Below are positions 27,130-35,865 of a stretch of DNA of 64,000 nt, one piece after another (position 1 is the stretch's first letter; every line of letters begins with the position of its first letter). Under the pieces are notes generated by a model. The model was not told where the DNA came from and did no database searches. It was given only the letters and a program-made list of their open reading frames with translations. Made by a program: the position numbers and the translations under genes. This DNA is from Desulfofundulus luciae (GTDB lineage Bacteria; Bacillota; Desulfotomaculia; Desulfotomaculales; Desulfovirgulaceae), in assembly GCF_030813795.1 (NCBI RefSeq), contig NZ_JAUSUX010000010.1, positions 42,547 through 106,546 on the forward strand. The letters run 5' to 3'.

Positions 27130-27599
27130 TCTAACCTCCCCGTATAGAATTGACTCTTTTCCGGAGAGTCACGAGCCACTTTTTCATTACTTCTTACCGA
27201 ATCCTTAAAATCCAGGGCGTGCAGCGCCTCTGCGGCGGCTATACGCACTACCTGATTTTGGTCCTTCAGAGCTTCGGTGAGGGCCTCCCTGGCCCGGTTG
27301 CCGCCCAGCCTGCCCAGTGCTTCGACGGCTGCCAGACGGGCCGGCAGAAACGAATTGTGTTGTAATAAAAATATTAGATGCGCCGTCGCCTGCCTATCAC
27401 CGATTTCTCCCAGGGCAAGAGCCGCATCGGCCAAAATGTAAGGATCGTTGCCGTTTTCCATAAGGCAATGGAGGAGCGGCAAGACAGCCGATTTTTCTTT
27501 CAATTTTCCCAGCAGCCAGGCCGCCCTTCGCCGGATGGCGGGATCTTCATGTCTGAGGGAGGCGATCAGTTTTTCCACGTAGCTTTCTGTCGACTCCAT
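27126..27599 (-). CDS. HEAT-repeat protein
   Basis: About 157 residues built of HEAT/PBS-lyase-type repeats: SLRHEDPAIRRRAAWLLGKLKEKSAVLPLLHCL, DPYILADAALALGEIGDRQATAHLIFLL, SFLPARLAAVEALGRLGGNRAREALTEALKD, QNQVVRIAAAEALHAL. Such short helical solenoids bind protein partners or phycobilin-like ligands; here the neighbour is a dynamin-like GTPase. ATG 27599 is chosen with GGAGG 8 bases upstream; ATG 27614 is also in frame and the frame is open to 27743. The stop overlaps the acyl-CoA synthetase start. Confidence 0.8.
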   Translation of the reverse strand: MESTESYVEKLIASLRHEDPAIRRRAAWLLGKLKEKSAVLPLLHCLMENGNDPYILADAALALGEIGDRQATAHLIFLLQHNSFLPARLAAVEALGRLGGNRAREALTEALKDQNQVVRIAAAEALHALDFKDSVRSNEKVARDSPEKSQFYTGRLE

Positions 27600-27735
27600 G
27601 GCGAATTCCTCCATTCTACCGGCAAAAGCAGGTTGTTGACGAATCCTGCACCTGAAGCCAGGCCCACAAGCCGTTGCACTGGCAACCAGACCGGAAACGG
27701 GCCGGTGACCTCCCGCGTTCCTAACCGGGCCTTCT

Positions 27736-29508
27736 TCAAGCATTTTCCAGTTTCAAAAGGCTTTCCAGGTTTTGCCTTAAAATAAAGAACTTCTGCTTTT
27801 CCTCTTCGCATTTGGCACGGGATTTTTCTTGTTCGGCGACACTGGCTTTCTTTTCCTCAAGGGCTTTTTGCAAAGCGTTTTTAAGGCTGAAGGCAACAGC
27901 GTCCGAGCGCAACCTCAGCTCACCTGCCACCTGGCGTACTTTTTCCTTTAAACTCTCCACCAGGTCGGCCCGCACCCTCCCACAGTTGCGGTTCAAAAGC
28001 TCCGCCAAACTGGCACGGGTTTTGGTAAGTATGTGTTTCTTAAGCAATGCCTTTGGTAAAAGAGATGCTACGGTCAATTCTTCAAAAGCGGGAATAAAGG
28101 TGGGGTGTTCGTAAAAGTGGAAGTAGAAATAGCGATCGCCCAGAATATAGTCTTTATAAGCCGTTTTGTGTACTTCTACCTGGAAAATTTCTGCCGAGGC
28201 AGCCATCAAACGGTCTACTATATCTTCGATGCGCCGGAAAAACCGTCCTGCCACCCGGGCGAATTCCTGCTGCATTATTTCTTTTTCGCGTTCCCTTTGT
28301 TCTTCAAGCACACCCAGGATGATCTTCTTGATGTAATCCTGGGCCAGGCTGGCAGTTTCTTTCACCGAATGCCTGGGGTAATTTTCCTCAATAAAATCCT
28401 CCAGCTGTCCGGCCAGTTGAGGAAACACGCGGCGTTCAAAAGCTTCCATGTCTTCCGCCACCCTGGCGGCCAGCTTATCCACCTCCCGGTAAAGCAAGTA
28501 GATGCTGTCTTCCCGTTCCTGCTCCAGATGGGCCAGTTCTGCTTCAAAGGCGGTAATCTTTCTTTCCAGTTCTTCCAGGGAATCTTCCATACCGCGCCGC
28601 CAGAGCTCCAGGCCCAGCTCCAGTTCGTTCAGGATGCGCAGCGCCCGCGAGGCCGTGGCCGAAATAATGAGCGCTCCCTTCTGGCGCCTGATCAGCTCGT
28701 TTATCAGGTTCTCCAGTTCCGTCATCCGGCTTGTTTCCAGCCGTTCTGCATCATTTTGCTCTTTTCCTTCCAGGGCCAGGCGGGCTGAAAGCGGGACCAG
28801 TAAAATGTCCTGAGTCTGAAGTTGTTCCTGCAGCATCCTGCGGGTGAAGTCTAAAGCTTCCGCCAGGTCATGCGGACTGACAATGTCAATTTTGTTGAGC
28901 ACAAATATGAGCTTATGCACGTGATGCCGGACGTCGCGCAGGTAATCAAGTTCTCCCTTGCCCAGTGGTGCATCTACTGAAATAACAAAAAGCGCTGCGT
29001 CGGCCCGGGGCAGGTAGCCGTAAGCTGCTTCGGTATTGTGGGTGTAGGCCGAACCAACTCCCGGGGTATCTACCAGGATAATTCCTTCGGCCAGGAAAGG
29101 GGCGGGATAGATAACCTCCACTTCGCGCACTTTTTTAATGTTACGGGGGTTTTCTTTTTCCGTTACGTACTGCACGATAGCTCCAACGGGTACTTTTACG
29201 CTTCGTCCGTCCAGGAACACGACCGTTGCCTGCGGTTCCGTGCCATGGCGTATAAAGGTGGGGATCGCTGTAAGAGGTACGATGGCGGTAGGCAGGATGC
29301 GCGTTCCCACAAGGGCATTGATCAGGGTTGACTTGCCCCGCTTAAACTCACCCATCACTACCAGGGTGAATGTCTCTGAGGCAACCCGGGCCAGGCTTTC
29401 GGTGAGCAGGTCCACCGCAAAGCGGTTTTCTCCGGCTTCAGCCAGAGTGATCAGTTGTTCGACCGCATTGATGAGCAGTGTTTTTTGCTCACGAAAATAT
29501 TCCAGCAT
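27736..29508 (-). CDS. bacterial dynamin-like GTPase
   Basis: 590 residues. GTPase motifs: MGEFKRGKSTLINALVG (P-loop, about 52-68), a PLTAIPT switch-I Thr, DTPGVGS (G3, about 152) and VLNKIDIV (G4, about 203). Long charged coiled-coil helices (about 300-370 and 535-585) and a short hydrophobic stretch (FIPAFEELTVASLLPKALL, about 470-490) that could be a membrane paddle give the dynamin/BDLP architecture. Bacterial dynamins remodel or protect membranes under stress. ATG 29508 has AGAGGTGA upstream. A fluoride riboswitch with terminator lies 55 bases before it, which predicts expression only when cytoplasmic fluoride is high. Confidence 0.85.
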   Translation of the reverse strand: MLEYFREQKTLLINAVEQLITLAEAGENRFAVDLLTESLARVASETFTLVVMGEFKRGKSTLINALVGTRILPTAIVPLTAIPTFIRHGTEPQATVVFLDGRSVKVPVGAIVQYVTEKENPRNIKKVREVEVIYPAPFLAEGIILVDTPGVGSAYTHNTEAAYGYLPRADAALFVISVDAPLGKGELDYLRDVRHHVHKLIFVLNKIDIVSPHDLAEALDFTRRMLQEQLQTQDILLVPLSARLALEGKEQNDAERLETSRMTELENLINELIRRQKGALIISATASRALRILNELELGLELWRRGMEDSLEELERKITAFEAELAHLEQEREDSIYLLYREVDKLAARVAEDMEAFERRVFPQLAGQLEDFIEENYPRHSVKETASLAQDYIKKIILGVLEEQREREKEIMQQEFARVAGRFFRRIEDIVDRLMAASAEIFQVEVHKTAYKDYILGDRYFYFHFYEHPTFIPAFEELTVASLLPKALLKKHILTKTRASLAELLNRNCGRVRADLVESLKEKVRQVAGELRLRSDAVAFSLKNALQKALEEKKASVAEQEKSRAKCEEEKQKFFILRQNLESLLKLENA

Positions 29509-29562
29509 CAACCAATCACCTCTTTGCTTCCGTGTTTAAGGGAGCAGTATGCCGGAAAATGA

Positions 29563-29643
29563 ACAAAAACTCCTACCATCACCTTACTGGATTTTGGTAG
29601 GAGCCATCAGCCTTTCCAGGCGTTCCAGGCGAGCTCCATCGCC
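29563..29643 (-). promoter_or_regulatory. fluoride (crcB-motif) riboswitch upstream of the dynamin gene
   Basis: Reading the reverse strand: the hairpin GGCGATGGAGCTCGCC (29643-29628), AACGCC (pseudoknot strand), then GGCTGATGGCTCCTACC (29612-29596), the conserved 3' half of the fluoride aptamer. CTCCTACC then pairs with GGTAGGAG (29577-29570) in a terminator followed by TTTTTG. Aptamer and terminator share the CTCCTACC strand, so ligand binding would prevent termination. It lies between the universal stress gene and the dynamin gene; no good promoter is visible just upstream, so it may gate readthrough. Confidence 0.93.
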
Positions 29644-29661
29644 ATGGAGCAGTTTCTTGGA

Positions 29662-30093
29662 TTAATCTTCCCTGCCTTTTGCCACCAGTACATCACAAGC
29701 TGCGTGACGGATTACATAAGAAGAGACGCTGCCCATGACCAGCTTTTGAATGGCGCTCCAGCCGTGGGTTCCCACTACAATCAAATCAAAATTATTCTCC
29801 CGGGCATAGCGCACGATGGTTTCTCCCACGTGGCCGAAGATCAAATGCGTGGTCAGCTTTACGTTTTTGCCGGCTGCTCGGGAAACCGCATCTCCCAGCT
29901 TCTTTTCGTAAAATTCCCGTGCCCTGGTCACCATGTCGTCTACTTCTGCTACGGTGCCCGCATAATCGGGCAGGTTTACCACGGCAACCGCGTGCAGCTC
30001 GCACCCGCAGCAACGGGCCAGCTCCATTCCTGCAGACAGGGCCTTGTTGGAGTAGGGAGAACCATCATAGGCCACCATGATCTTGCGGTACAT
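29662..30093 (-). CDS. universal stress protein (UspA family)
   Basis: 143 residues. KIMVAYDGSPYSNKALSAGMELA starts the fold, and the ATP-binding loop VGTHGWSAIQKLVMGSVSSYVIRHAACDVLVAK has the G-x2-G-x9-G-S pattern of ATP-binding Usp proteins. It lies 126 bases downstream of the antiporter on the same strand and directly upstream of the second fluoride riboswitch, so it belongs to the first fluoride-controlled transcript. Confidence 0.93.
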   Translation of the reverse strand: MYRKIMVAYDGSPYSNKALSAGMELARCCGCELHAVAVVNLPDYAGTVAEVDDMVTRAREFYEKKLGDAVSRAAGKNVKLTTHLIFGHVGETIVRYARENNFDLIVVGTHGWSAIQKLVMGSVSSYVIRHAACDVLVAKGRED

Positions 30094-30219
30094 AATCTCA
30101 CCCTTTCGTTAGTCTCCCGTCCTTCGGGTAATTGCTTTCATAATCTTAATCGCTAGTAACTCCTCTTTTTCGGCAGGGACTTCCAGAAAACGTGTCTCGG
30201 GGGATTCTTAAAACAGTCC

Positions 30220-31392
30220 TCACTCCTCCGGTACCGGGCGACGTTCGGAGATGGAAACTACATCGCCGGCTTCGGCCGCCTCCACCCGGGGCCGGAAGAA
30301 GGCCTGGGCGATAATGGTGGGGATTACCCCGCTGGCTATCACCACCGTGACCAGGACGGTATATTGTTGCTGGTTGATGAAATTATGGCTCAACCCGAAA
30401 AGTGCCGAGATGGTGCCAAAGGTAAGGCCCGTACACATGAGCAATGTGGTGTACATGCCTTCCCGGTGCTTATAACGAAACAGCCTGGTTAGAGGCCATA
30501 TTCCAATAAATTTGCTTACCATTTTTACCATCAGCAAGATCAGGATCAATCCAAAGGAACCCACAACGGCAGGCAGGGAAACAAACAAACCCGCTTTCAG
30601 GAAGTAAAAGGGGGTGAGGAAGGCAAAGGCAGCGGCCCGGATGCGCTGCAAAAGTTCTTTTTCCTTCTGAAAGAAACCCGCCAGGGCCAGGCCCAGCAGG
30701 TAGGCCGGCAAAACCGCTTCGCTGTTGGCCTTGCCGGCCAGCCCTCCCAGCAACAGCAGGGCAAAAAGCACGTATTTTACCTCAATCTGGCTGACCTGGC
30801 GGCCGAATCTCTCCTGAAAGGCGGGTGTGATTTTGGGCATTAAGAACAGCACAATCGCGGTGGCCGCAATAAAGATGAGCATCCAGTAGTCATAGTTGGC
30901 AAAGAGTATACCCAGGGCCAGCACCGTGCCCAGGTCGTTAATAAAACAGGCGGCCAGGATGATTTGCCCCAGTTCCGTTTCGTTCAGGCGAGTTTCCACC
31001 ATGACCGCGTAAACTATGGCCACGGAAGTGGTGGAAAGGGCGATGCCGGCAATCTGCGCCGCCTGCAGGTTCCACCCGGCCACGTAGTAGGCATAGGCAA
31101 AAGCCCCCAGGAAGGGGAAAAGAAAACCTACCACACCCAGGGAAACGCTTTCCTTGAACTTGCTTTTCAGCACCGCCGGATCCACTTCGGCCCCGGCCAG
31201 AAAGGTAAGGACAATGGCACCCAGCCCGGCCAGGAAATTAACCCAGGTATTTACCTCCAGCCCAAGGTAGTTACCACCAATTACCCCCACCATGATCTCC
31301 ACCATGGCCACAGATATACCGGTACGTACAGAAATCAACCCGGCGGCCAGGGCCAGCCCAATCCAGGTAGCCGCCACAAGCCACGTGTTCAA
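30220..31392 (-). CDS. CPA2-type cation/proton antiporter
   Basis: 390 residues, about 12-13 membrane helices, Na+/H+ exchanger domain without a C-terminal RCK nucleotide-binding domain. Family features: LAGAEVDPAVLKSKFKES, LSTTSVAIVYAVMVE, FINDLGTVLALGILF (the ND ion-site pair) and FYFLKAGLFVSLP. It starts at TTG 31392 with AAGGAGGT upstream. A fluoride riboswitch occupies its leader. Antiporters are among the known fluoride-riboswitch genes, where they are thought to expel fluoride or restore ion and pH balance; in the absence of crcB/eriC nearby, this is the likely fluoride-response transporter here. Confidence 0.88.
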   Translation of the reverse strand: MNTWLVAATWIGLALAAGLISVRTGISVAMVEIMVGVIGGNYLGLEVNTWVNFLAGLGAIVLTFLAGAEVDPAVLKSKFKESVSLGVVGFLFPFLGAFAYAYYVAGWNLQAAQIAGIALSTTSVAIVYAVMVETRLNETELGQIILAACFINDLGTVLALGILFANYDYWMLIFIAATAIVLFLMPKITPAFQERFGRQVSQIEVKYVLFALLLLGGLAGKANSEAVLPAYLLGLALAGFFQKEKELLQRIRAAAFAFLTPFYFLKAGLFVSLPAVVGSFGLILILLMVKMVSKFIGIWPLTRLFRYKHREGMYTTLLMCTGLTFGTISALFGLSHNFINQQQYTVLVTVVIASGVIPTIIAQAFFRPRVEAAEAGDVVSISERRPVPEE

Positions 31393-31423
31393 AGAAAATA
31401 CCTCCTTTTCTCGCTAAATTGCA

Positions 31424-31509
31424 TTATAAAAGCTCCTACCGGAAACCCCGCGGGATTCTGGTAGGAGCTATTAGCCTGGAAAAGGCAATTTAAGGCGAGC
31501 TCCATCGCC
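31424..31509 (-). promoter_or_regulatory. fluoride (crcB-motif) riboswitch upstream of the antiporter gene
   Basis: Reverse strand: GGCGATGGAGCTCGCC (31509-31494), AAATTGCC, then GGCTAATAGCTCCTACC, matching the fluoride aptamer consensus. GCTCCTACC (31468-31460) pairs with GGTAGGAGC (31440-31432) as a terminator followed by TTTTATAA. It lies 31 bases before the antiporter start and about 18 bases after the predicted transcription start, so it is a complete ON-switch expression platform. Confidence 0.95.
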
Positions 31510-31533
31510 TGGTTGGATATATCTGACGAAAGT

Positions 31534-31563
31534 ATATTAGCATGTTCAGCCAGAAGGTGTCAA
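31534..31563 (-). promoter_or_regulatory. promoter of the fluoride-riboswitch / antiporter transcript
   Basis: Reverse strand TTGACA (31563-31558), 18 bases, TAATAT (31539-31534). Transcription would begin near 31527, just before the aptamer. Confidence 0.65.
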
Positions 31564-31599
31564 TAAGAAACTACTTGATACGGACACAGGATCACTCTG

Positions 31600-32349
31600 C
31601 TATTTTACAGCCAGGAAAAACAGGTACAGGAGTAATAAAATCACCGGCTGGTGTACCAGGTAGATGGTCAGCGAATGCCGGCCCAGGAATAGTAATGACC
31701 GGCCCAGCGGGTGGAAGGGCAGGGGAGAATGGGGAAAAAGGCTTCGTTTAGAGGGGTAAAACATTTGCCCCAGGGCCATGCCCCACAGGAACACCCCAAA
31801 CCAGGGGAGAAGGGGGTAATAGTCCACGGAAAAGAAGTCCTCCCTCACCAGGCCCAGCCAGGCCAGCCAGTTGTGGGGCCAGGTAAGGGTGCCGGTATAG
31901 TGTCCGGCCAGCAGGATAAGGGCGCCCAGGACCGTTAGAACCGGTGAAGGCAGTCCCATGAAAAGGGGGGCCAGGATCATGCTTGTCCCCAGGAATTGCA
32001 GGATGCCGAAGATGATGTTGCTCCCGGGGAGCGCCACCCCGGTAACTATATAAATGATGAACCCCCACAGGAGGATTTTTATACCCCGCCGCAGGTTATT
32101 GGTGCTGAAGAAAGAGCTTATGCCCGCAATGAGGATGAAGAGAATGGCCGCTCCTTTTCCTGTATAGTAAATTAATCCCTTCTGGTAATCCAGGGGAAGA
32201 TGGTGAAACTCTGCCAGGTCGTAAAGTAAGTGAAAGGTCACCATCAACAGGAGGGCCACTCCCCGGAAAAGGTCAATTTCCCATATGCGGTTGATCGGTT
32301 TGGCTTTTATTTTTTCTTTTACTGTGCTTGCGCTGGCGGTCGGCTTTAT
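31600..32349 (-). CDS. heparan-alpha-glucosaminide N-acetyltransferase-like (DUF1624) membrane protein, unusual start
   Basis: A multi-helix membrane protein with RIWEIDLFRGVALLLMVTFHLLYDL at its N-terminus (the catalytic-domain hallmark of the HGSNAT/DUF1624 acyltransferase family) and SLTIYLVHQPVILLLL at the end. The conserved opening lies upstream of the first ordinary start codon in frame (GTG 32259). The only codon at proper distance from a good GGAGG site is ATA at 32349, giving 249 residues. Either ATA (or another rare codon) is used, or the start has mutated. Probably modifies a cell-surface glycan; substrate unknown. Confidence 0.7.
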   Translation of the reverse strand: MKPTASASTVKEKIKAKPINRIWEIDLFRGVALLLMVTFHLLYDLAEFHHLPLDYQKGLIYYTGKGAAILFILIAGISSFFSTNNLRRGIKILLWGFIIYIVTGVALPGSNIIFGILQFLGTSMILAPLFMGLPSPVLTVLGALILLAGHYTGTLTWPHNWLAWLGLVREDFFSVDYYPLLPWFGVFLWGMALGQMFYPSKRSLFPHSPLPFHPLGRSLLFLGRHSLTIYLVHQPVILLLLYLFFLAVK

Positions 32350-32365
32350 GGCCGGATTCCTCCGT

Positions 32366-32569
32366 TCAAATGTGCCTTTTGTTCATGTACGAGATGACAA
32401 TGGGCATGGTGATGATCATGCTCAAGATAAAGACCCACACGGCGCCCCCGGTGCGGGCCACGGGCGGGTAGGAAATCCCCGTGGCATATGTGGCCAGAAG
32501 AAAGAGAAGGGCGGCGGCCAGGGAGATGCCCGTGTAGATCAAGAGGCTCTTGCGGGCTGGGTCACTCAT
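32366..32569 (-). CDS. small two-helix membrane protein
   Basis: 67 residues with hydrophobic segments at about 9-29 and 43-61, beginning MSDPARKSLLIYTG. Not recognised. ATG 32569; it ends 16 bases before the presumed start of the HGSNAT-like gene, so the two form a pair. Confidence 0.6.
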   Translation of the reverse strand: MSDPARKSLLIYTGISLAAALLFLLATYATGISYPPVARTGGAVWVFILSMIITMPIVISYMNKRHI

Positions 32570-32721
32570 CTAACTTCCACTCCTTTCCGGTTCCTGAAGT
32601 TCGTAAATGTCCAGTTAAACCACTCTGTTAATTCCGAAGGCAATCGTTGTCCAGGGCGAACGATTTTGCGGAGCGCCGGTAACAGCACCCGGGGTTTTGC
32701 GACGGTATCGACAAGGATGCG

Positions 32722-35226
32722 TTATCCCCTCTTCATGGAGGGGACAAAACGTTTTAAGAGCAGGGTGTTCAGGGTTACCGATACCGAGCTCATAGCCATA
32801 AAGAAGGCGGCCAGCTCCGGGCTTACAATCAGGCCAGTAAAGGGGTAGAGCACGCCGGCGGCAATGGGAATGCCCAGGCTGTTGTAAATAAAGGCCCACA
32901 CCAGGTTTTGGCGCACTTTGCGCATCGTCGCCCGGGCTATTTCTATGGCCGAAACCACGTCCCGCAGGTCGGCCTTGATCAGGATTACCTCGCCCGTTTC
33001 CTTGGCGATGTCTGTGCCCGTGCCAATGGCCATGCCTACGTCGGCAGCCGCCAGGGCCGGGGCGTCGTTGATACCGTCTCCCACCATGGCCACCCGCAGG
33101 CCGCGGGCCTGCAGCTTGCGCACCTCTTCGGCCTTGTCCTGGGGCAGCACTTCCGCCAGCACTTTTTCAATACCCGCCTGGCGGGCTATGGCTTCGGCAG
33201 TGCGGCGGTTATCCCCCGTGATCATGATGACCTGCATGCCCATTTTTTTCAACCGGGCAATGGCCTGGGGGACGTTTTCCTTTATCGTATCGGCCACTGC
33301 GATTACCCCGGCTGCCTGCCCGTCCATCGCTAAAAGCATGGCCGTTTTGCCATCCTGCTCCAGGGATTCCACAAAGGGCAGCAGGGCTTCAAAGGACACT
33401 CCTTCCCTTTCCATCAGCCGGCGGTTGCCCAGCAATATCGTGCGGCCCTGGTAGCGGGCCTTGATGCCATGGCCGGGGATGGCCTCGAATTCCTCCGCTT
33501 CTTCTACGGCTACGCCGGCCTTTTCCGCTCCCCGGACAATGGCTTCACCCAGGGGGTGCTCGGAATTTTTTTCCGCCGCAGCAGCCAGGCTGAGCAGTTC
33601 CTCCCGCGTAAAGCCGGGGGCGGGGATGACGCCGGTAAGGGAAGGTTCACCCCGGGTAATGGTGCCCGTTTTATCAAACAACACCGCCTGCAAGGTGGCG
33701 GTGGCTTCCACGGCATCGGCTCCCTTGAAGAGAATGCCGTTTTCCGCCCCCTTTCCCGTCCCGGCCATCATGGCGCTGGGGGTGGCCAGTCCCAGGGCGC
33801 AGGGGCAGGAAATGACCAGGGTGGTCACGCTTAAAAGCAGGGCGAAGCCAAAGACCCCCACCTGGGCCAGACTGTAAGGTGAGAGGATGAAGTGGCTGTC
33901 CGGCCGGAAAAAGGCATGGTAACCGTAGAAAAACCAGAAGAGGAAAACGGCCAGCGCCAGCACGTGGACCCCGGCAATGAAGTGCCCGGCCACGAAGTCG
34001 GCCAGCCTTTGCACCGGTGCCTTGGTGGCCTGGGCATCTTCCACCAGGCGGATGATCTGGGCCAGGGCCGTATCCCGCCCAACCCTGGTGGCCTCAAATT
34101 TAAAGGTTCCGGTTTTGTTGATGGTGGCTCCAATTACTTCGTCACCCGGCTTTTTCTCCACCGGGATACTTTCCCCGGTGATCATGGACTCATCCACCGC
34201 CGAATGCCCTTCAATTACCCTTCCGTCCACCGGGATGCTTTCCCCGGGACGCACCACAACCACATCGCCGGGTACCACATCAAGGGCGGCAATTTCCATC
34301 TCCCGGCCTTCCCGGATCACCCGGGCGGTTTTGGGCTGCAGGTTGAGCAGCTTACGAATGGCTTCGGAGACACGCCCCCGGGTGAGGGCTTCCAGGTAGC
34401 GGCCCAGGACGATAAAGGCGGTTAACAGGGCGGCCGATTCAAAAAAGGTGGCCCCTTTGCCCCCAAAACCGGCCCCGGGCCAGAGGGTATTGATGGTGGC
34501 AATGATGTATGCGGCCCCTATTCCCGTGGCATAGAGAAGGTTCATATCGGTGGCGCCCTTCTTTAAGCCGTTGAAGCTGTGCACGAAGAACTGCCAGCCG
34601 GCGATGAAGACCACCGGGGTGGTCAGCGCCCACAAGAAGAGGGTATTGCCCATAAACTCGGGTACAAAACGGGGGAAGATCCACACGTCCCGGAACATGC
34701 CCAGCATTACCAGGATGGATAGGGGCCAGGCAACCCACATGTTCCGGGCCTGGCGGTGGATTTCCTGCCGGCGGGCCTGCCTCTCCCGGTCCAGGGCTTC
34801 CTGTCCCGTGGCCTTTTCGGCCACCTCGTAGCCCAGACCGGCAATTGCTTCTTTAATTTGGGTCGGTGTTACCGTACCCGGATAAAAGGTTACCCGGGCG
34901 GCTTCCGCGGGAAGGCTTACGGCTACATTCAATACTCCGGGCAGCTCAGAAAGTGCCCGTTCTACCCGGGCTACACAGGCCGCGCAGCTCATGCCCCTTA
35001 CGGTCAGGTGAATTTCCCCGGTAGGTACCTGGTAGCCCAGTTCCCGGATGGTATTGACCAGCTGTTCCACGGATACCTTTTCCGGGTCATATTCTACACT
35101 GGCCTTTCCGGTGACCAGGTTGACCACCGCGTCAGTTACCCCTGGTGTGTTTTTTAAGGCCCGTTCCACCCGGGCCACGCAGGCGGCGCAGGTCATGCCT
35201 TCTACGGGGATGCTGGTTTGTTTCAT
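32722..35226 (-). CDS. copA: copper-translocating P1B-type ATPase CopA
   Basis: 834 residues. Two N-terminal heavy-metal domains with CAAC motifs at residues 13-16 and 81-84; eight membrane helices; actuator TGES; the metal-path CPC motif in [13 protein letters not shown] near 470; phosphorylation DKTGT near 515; the HP motif (SEHPLGEAI) and [10 protein letters not shown]. This is a Cu+ exporter (P1B-1). ATG 35226 follows an AAGGAGG site. A CsoR operator and promoter sit upstream, and csoR lies 322 bases away on the same strand. Confidence 0.97.
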   Translation of the reverse strand: MKQTSIPVEGMTCAACVARVERALKNTPGVTDAVVNLVTGKASVEYDPEKVSVEQLVNTIRELGYQVPTGEIHLTVRGMSCAACVARVERALSELPGVLNVAVSLPAEAARVTFYPGTVTPTQIKEAIAGLGYEVAEKATGQEALDRERQARRQEIHRQARNMWVAWPLSILVMLGMFRDVWIFPRFVPEFMGNTLFLWALTTPVVFIAGWQFFVHSFNGLKKGATDMNLLYATGIGAAYIIATINTLWPGAGFGGKGATFFESAALLTAFIVLGRYLEALTRGRVSEAIRKLLNLQPKTARVIREGREMEIAALDVVPGDVVVVRPGESIPVDGRVIEGHSAVDESMITGESIPVEKKPGDEVIGATINKTGTFKFEATRVGRDTALAQIIRLVEDAQATKAPVQRLADFVAGHFIAGVHVLALAVFLFWFFYGYHAFFRPDSHFILSPYSLAQVGVFGFALLLSVTTLVISCPCALGLATPSAMMAGTGKGAENGILFKGADAVEATATLQAVLFDKTGTITRGEPSLTGVIPAPGFTREELLSLAAAAEKNSEHPLGEAIVRGAEKAGVAVEEAEEFEAIPGHGIKARYQGRTILLGNRRLMEREGVSFEALLPFVESLEQDGKTAMLLAMDGQAAGVIAVADTIKENVPQAIARLKKMGMQVIMITGDNRRTAEAIARQAGIEKVLAEVLPQDKAEEVRKLQARGLRVAMVGDGINDAPALAAADVGMAIGTGTDIAKETGEVILIKADLRDVVSAIEIARATMRKVRQNLVWAFIYNSLGIPIAAGVLYPFTGLIVSPELAAFFMAMSSVSVTLNTLLLKRFVPSMKRG

Positions 35227-35274
35227 TTGATTGCCTCCTTATACCGGGACTGGCAGCCCAAACCGTTTTCTTCT

Positions 35275-35294
35275 ACGGTACCCCTGTAGGGTAT
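35275..35294 (-). promoter_or_regulatory. CsoR-type operator of copA
   Basis: Reverse strand ATACCCTACAGGGGTACCGT, close to the B. subtilis copZA CsoR site (TACCCTACGGGGGTATGGTA, from memory). It lies immediately downstream of the -10, where bound apo-CsoR would block transcription. Confidence 0.8.
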
Positions 35295-35306
35295 TTATCT
35301 TCTTTC

Positions 35307-35336
35307 ATCATAACCATGTCCGGTTAGAAAAGTCAA
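35307..35336 (-). promoter_or_regulatory. promoter of copA
   Basis: Reverse strand TTGACT (35336-35331), 18 bases, TATGAT (35312-35307), followed by the CsoR operator. Confidence 0.75.
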
Positions 35337-35381
35337 TATCATTGATTTTAGAATTTCCCACCGTCAGGGCAAATACAAATG

Positions 35382-35415
35382 AAAAACCCGCAGGCAGTAT
35401 AGCCGGCGGGTTTTT
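35382..35415. terminator. intrinsic terminator between csoR and copA
   Basis: AAAAACCCGC pairs with GCGGGTTTTT around a 14-base loop; works on both strands. It separates the csoR transcript from the copA promoter. Confidence 0.85.
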
Positions 35416-35451
35416 ACCGCGGGCAGTTTACCGTCATGCCCGGGACTGTAT

Positions 35452-35508
35452 TCAGCAGCCTTCTTTGCAGTGGGCCACGGGGCGAAGCATGTAGTGTTTT
35501 CTGAGCAC
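35452..35508 (-). CDS. possible 18-residue Cys/His peptide between csoR and copA
   Basis: A short frame from GTG 35508 (or GTG 35517, three residues longer) to TGA at 35454-35452, preceded by a strong AAAGGAGG. It encodes two Cys and several His, ending VAHCKEGC. It sits after csoR and before the csoR-transcript terminator. A tiny copper-binding peptide or leader is possible; it is too short to judge by coding statistics. Confidence 0.4.
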   Translation of the reverse strand: MLRKHYMLRPVAHCKEGC

Positions 35509-35547
35509 GGGAATCACCCTCCTTTCCTGCCCGGCGCTGGACGCCGG

Positions 35548-35826
35548 TTATCTGGTAAATTGATCCAATACCTGCATCAGCTCATCGATGGCCTCGTCAC
35601 CCCGGTTCTGGCGGATGGCCCGGGCCACGCAACCCCGCGTATGACTCCGCAAAAGGGAGAGGGCGACCTTTTGCAGTGCTGCCCGGGTGGCACTGATCTG
35701 CAGGAGGATATCCACACAGTAGCGGTCTTCCTCAATCATCTTTTGAATACCGCGAATCTGCCCCTCAATTTTTTTGAGGCGGCTTAAGAGGTCTTCCTTA
35801 TTTCTTTCCACATAGGACAATCCCAA
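35548..35826 (-). CDS. csoR: CsoR-family copper-sensing repressor
   Basis: 92 residues, all-helical. The Cu+ ligand set of CsoR is present: Cys37 (EEDRYCVDILLQI), His62 and Cys66 (RSHTRGC). RLKKIEGQIRGIQKMIEED is the family signature. Apo-CsoR binds DNA and releases it on binding Cu+. TTG 35826 is the likely start, though TTG 35820 and GTG 35811 are in frame. An operator lies in its own leader, so it should autoregulate, and a second is in front of copA. Confidence 0.93.
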   Translation of the reverse strand: MGLSYVERNKEDLLSRLKKIEGQIRGIQKMIEEDRYCVDILLQISATRAALQKVALSLLRSHTRGCVARAIRQNRGDEAIDELMQVLDQFTR

Positions 35827-35839
35827 TCACTCACCATCC

Positions 35840-35854
35840 TACCCTACTGGGGTA
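35840..35854 (-). promoter_or_regulatory. CsoR-type operator of csoR
   Basis: TACCCCAGTAGGGTA on the reverse strand, a near-perfect inverted repeat of the same type as the copA site, between the csoR promoter and its start. Confidence 0.78.
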
Positions 35855-35865
35855 TCCTATAAAGA

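Noticed and set aside
27566..27811. 81-codon reverse frame across the dynamin-HEAT junction
   Set aside because: Overlaps both genes, has no start signal, and shows no recognisable homology.
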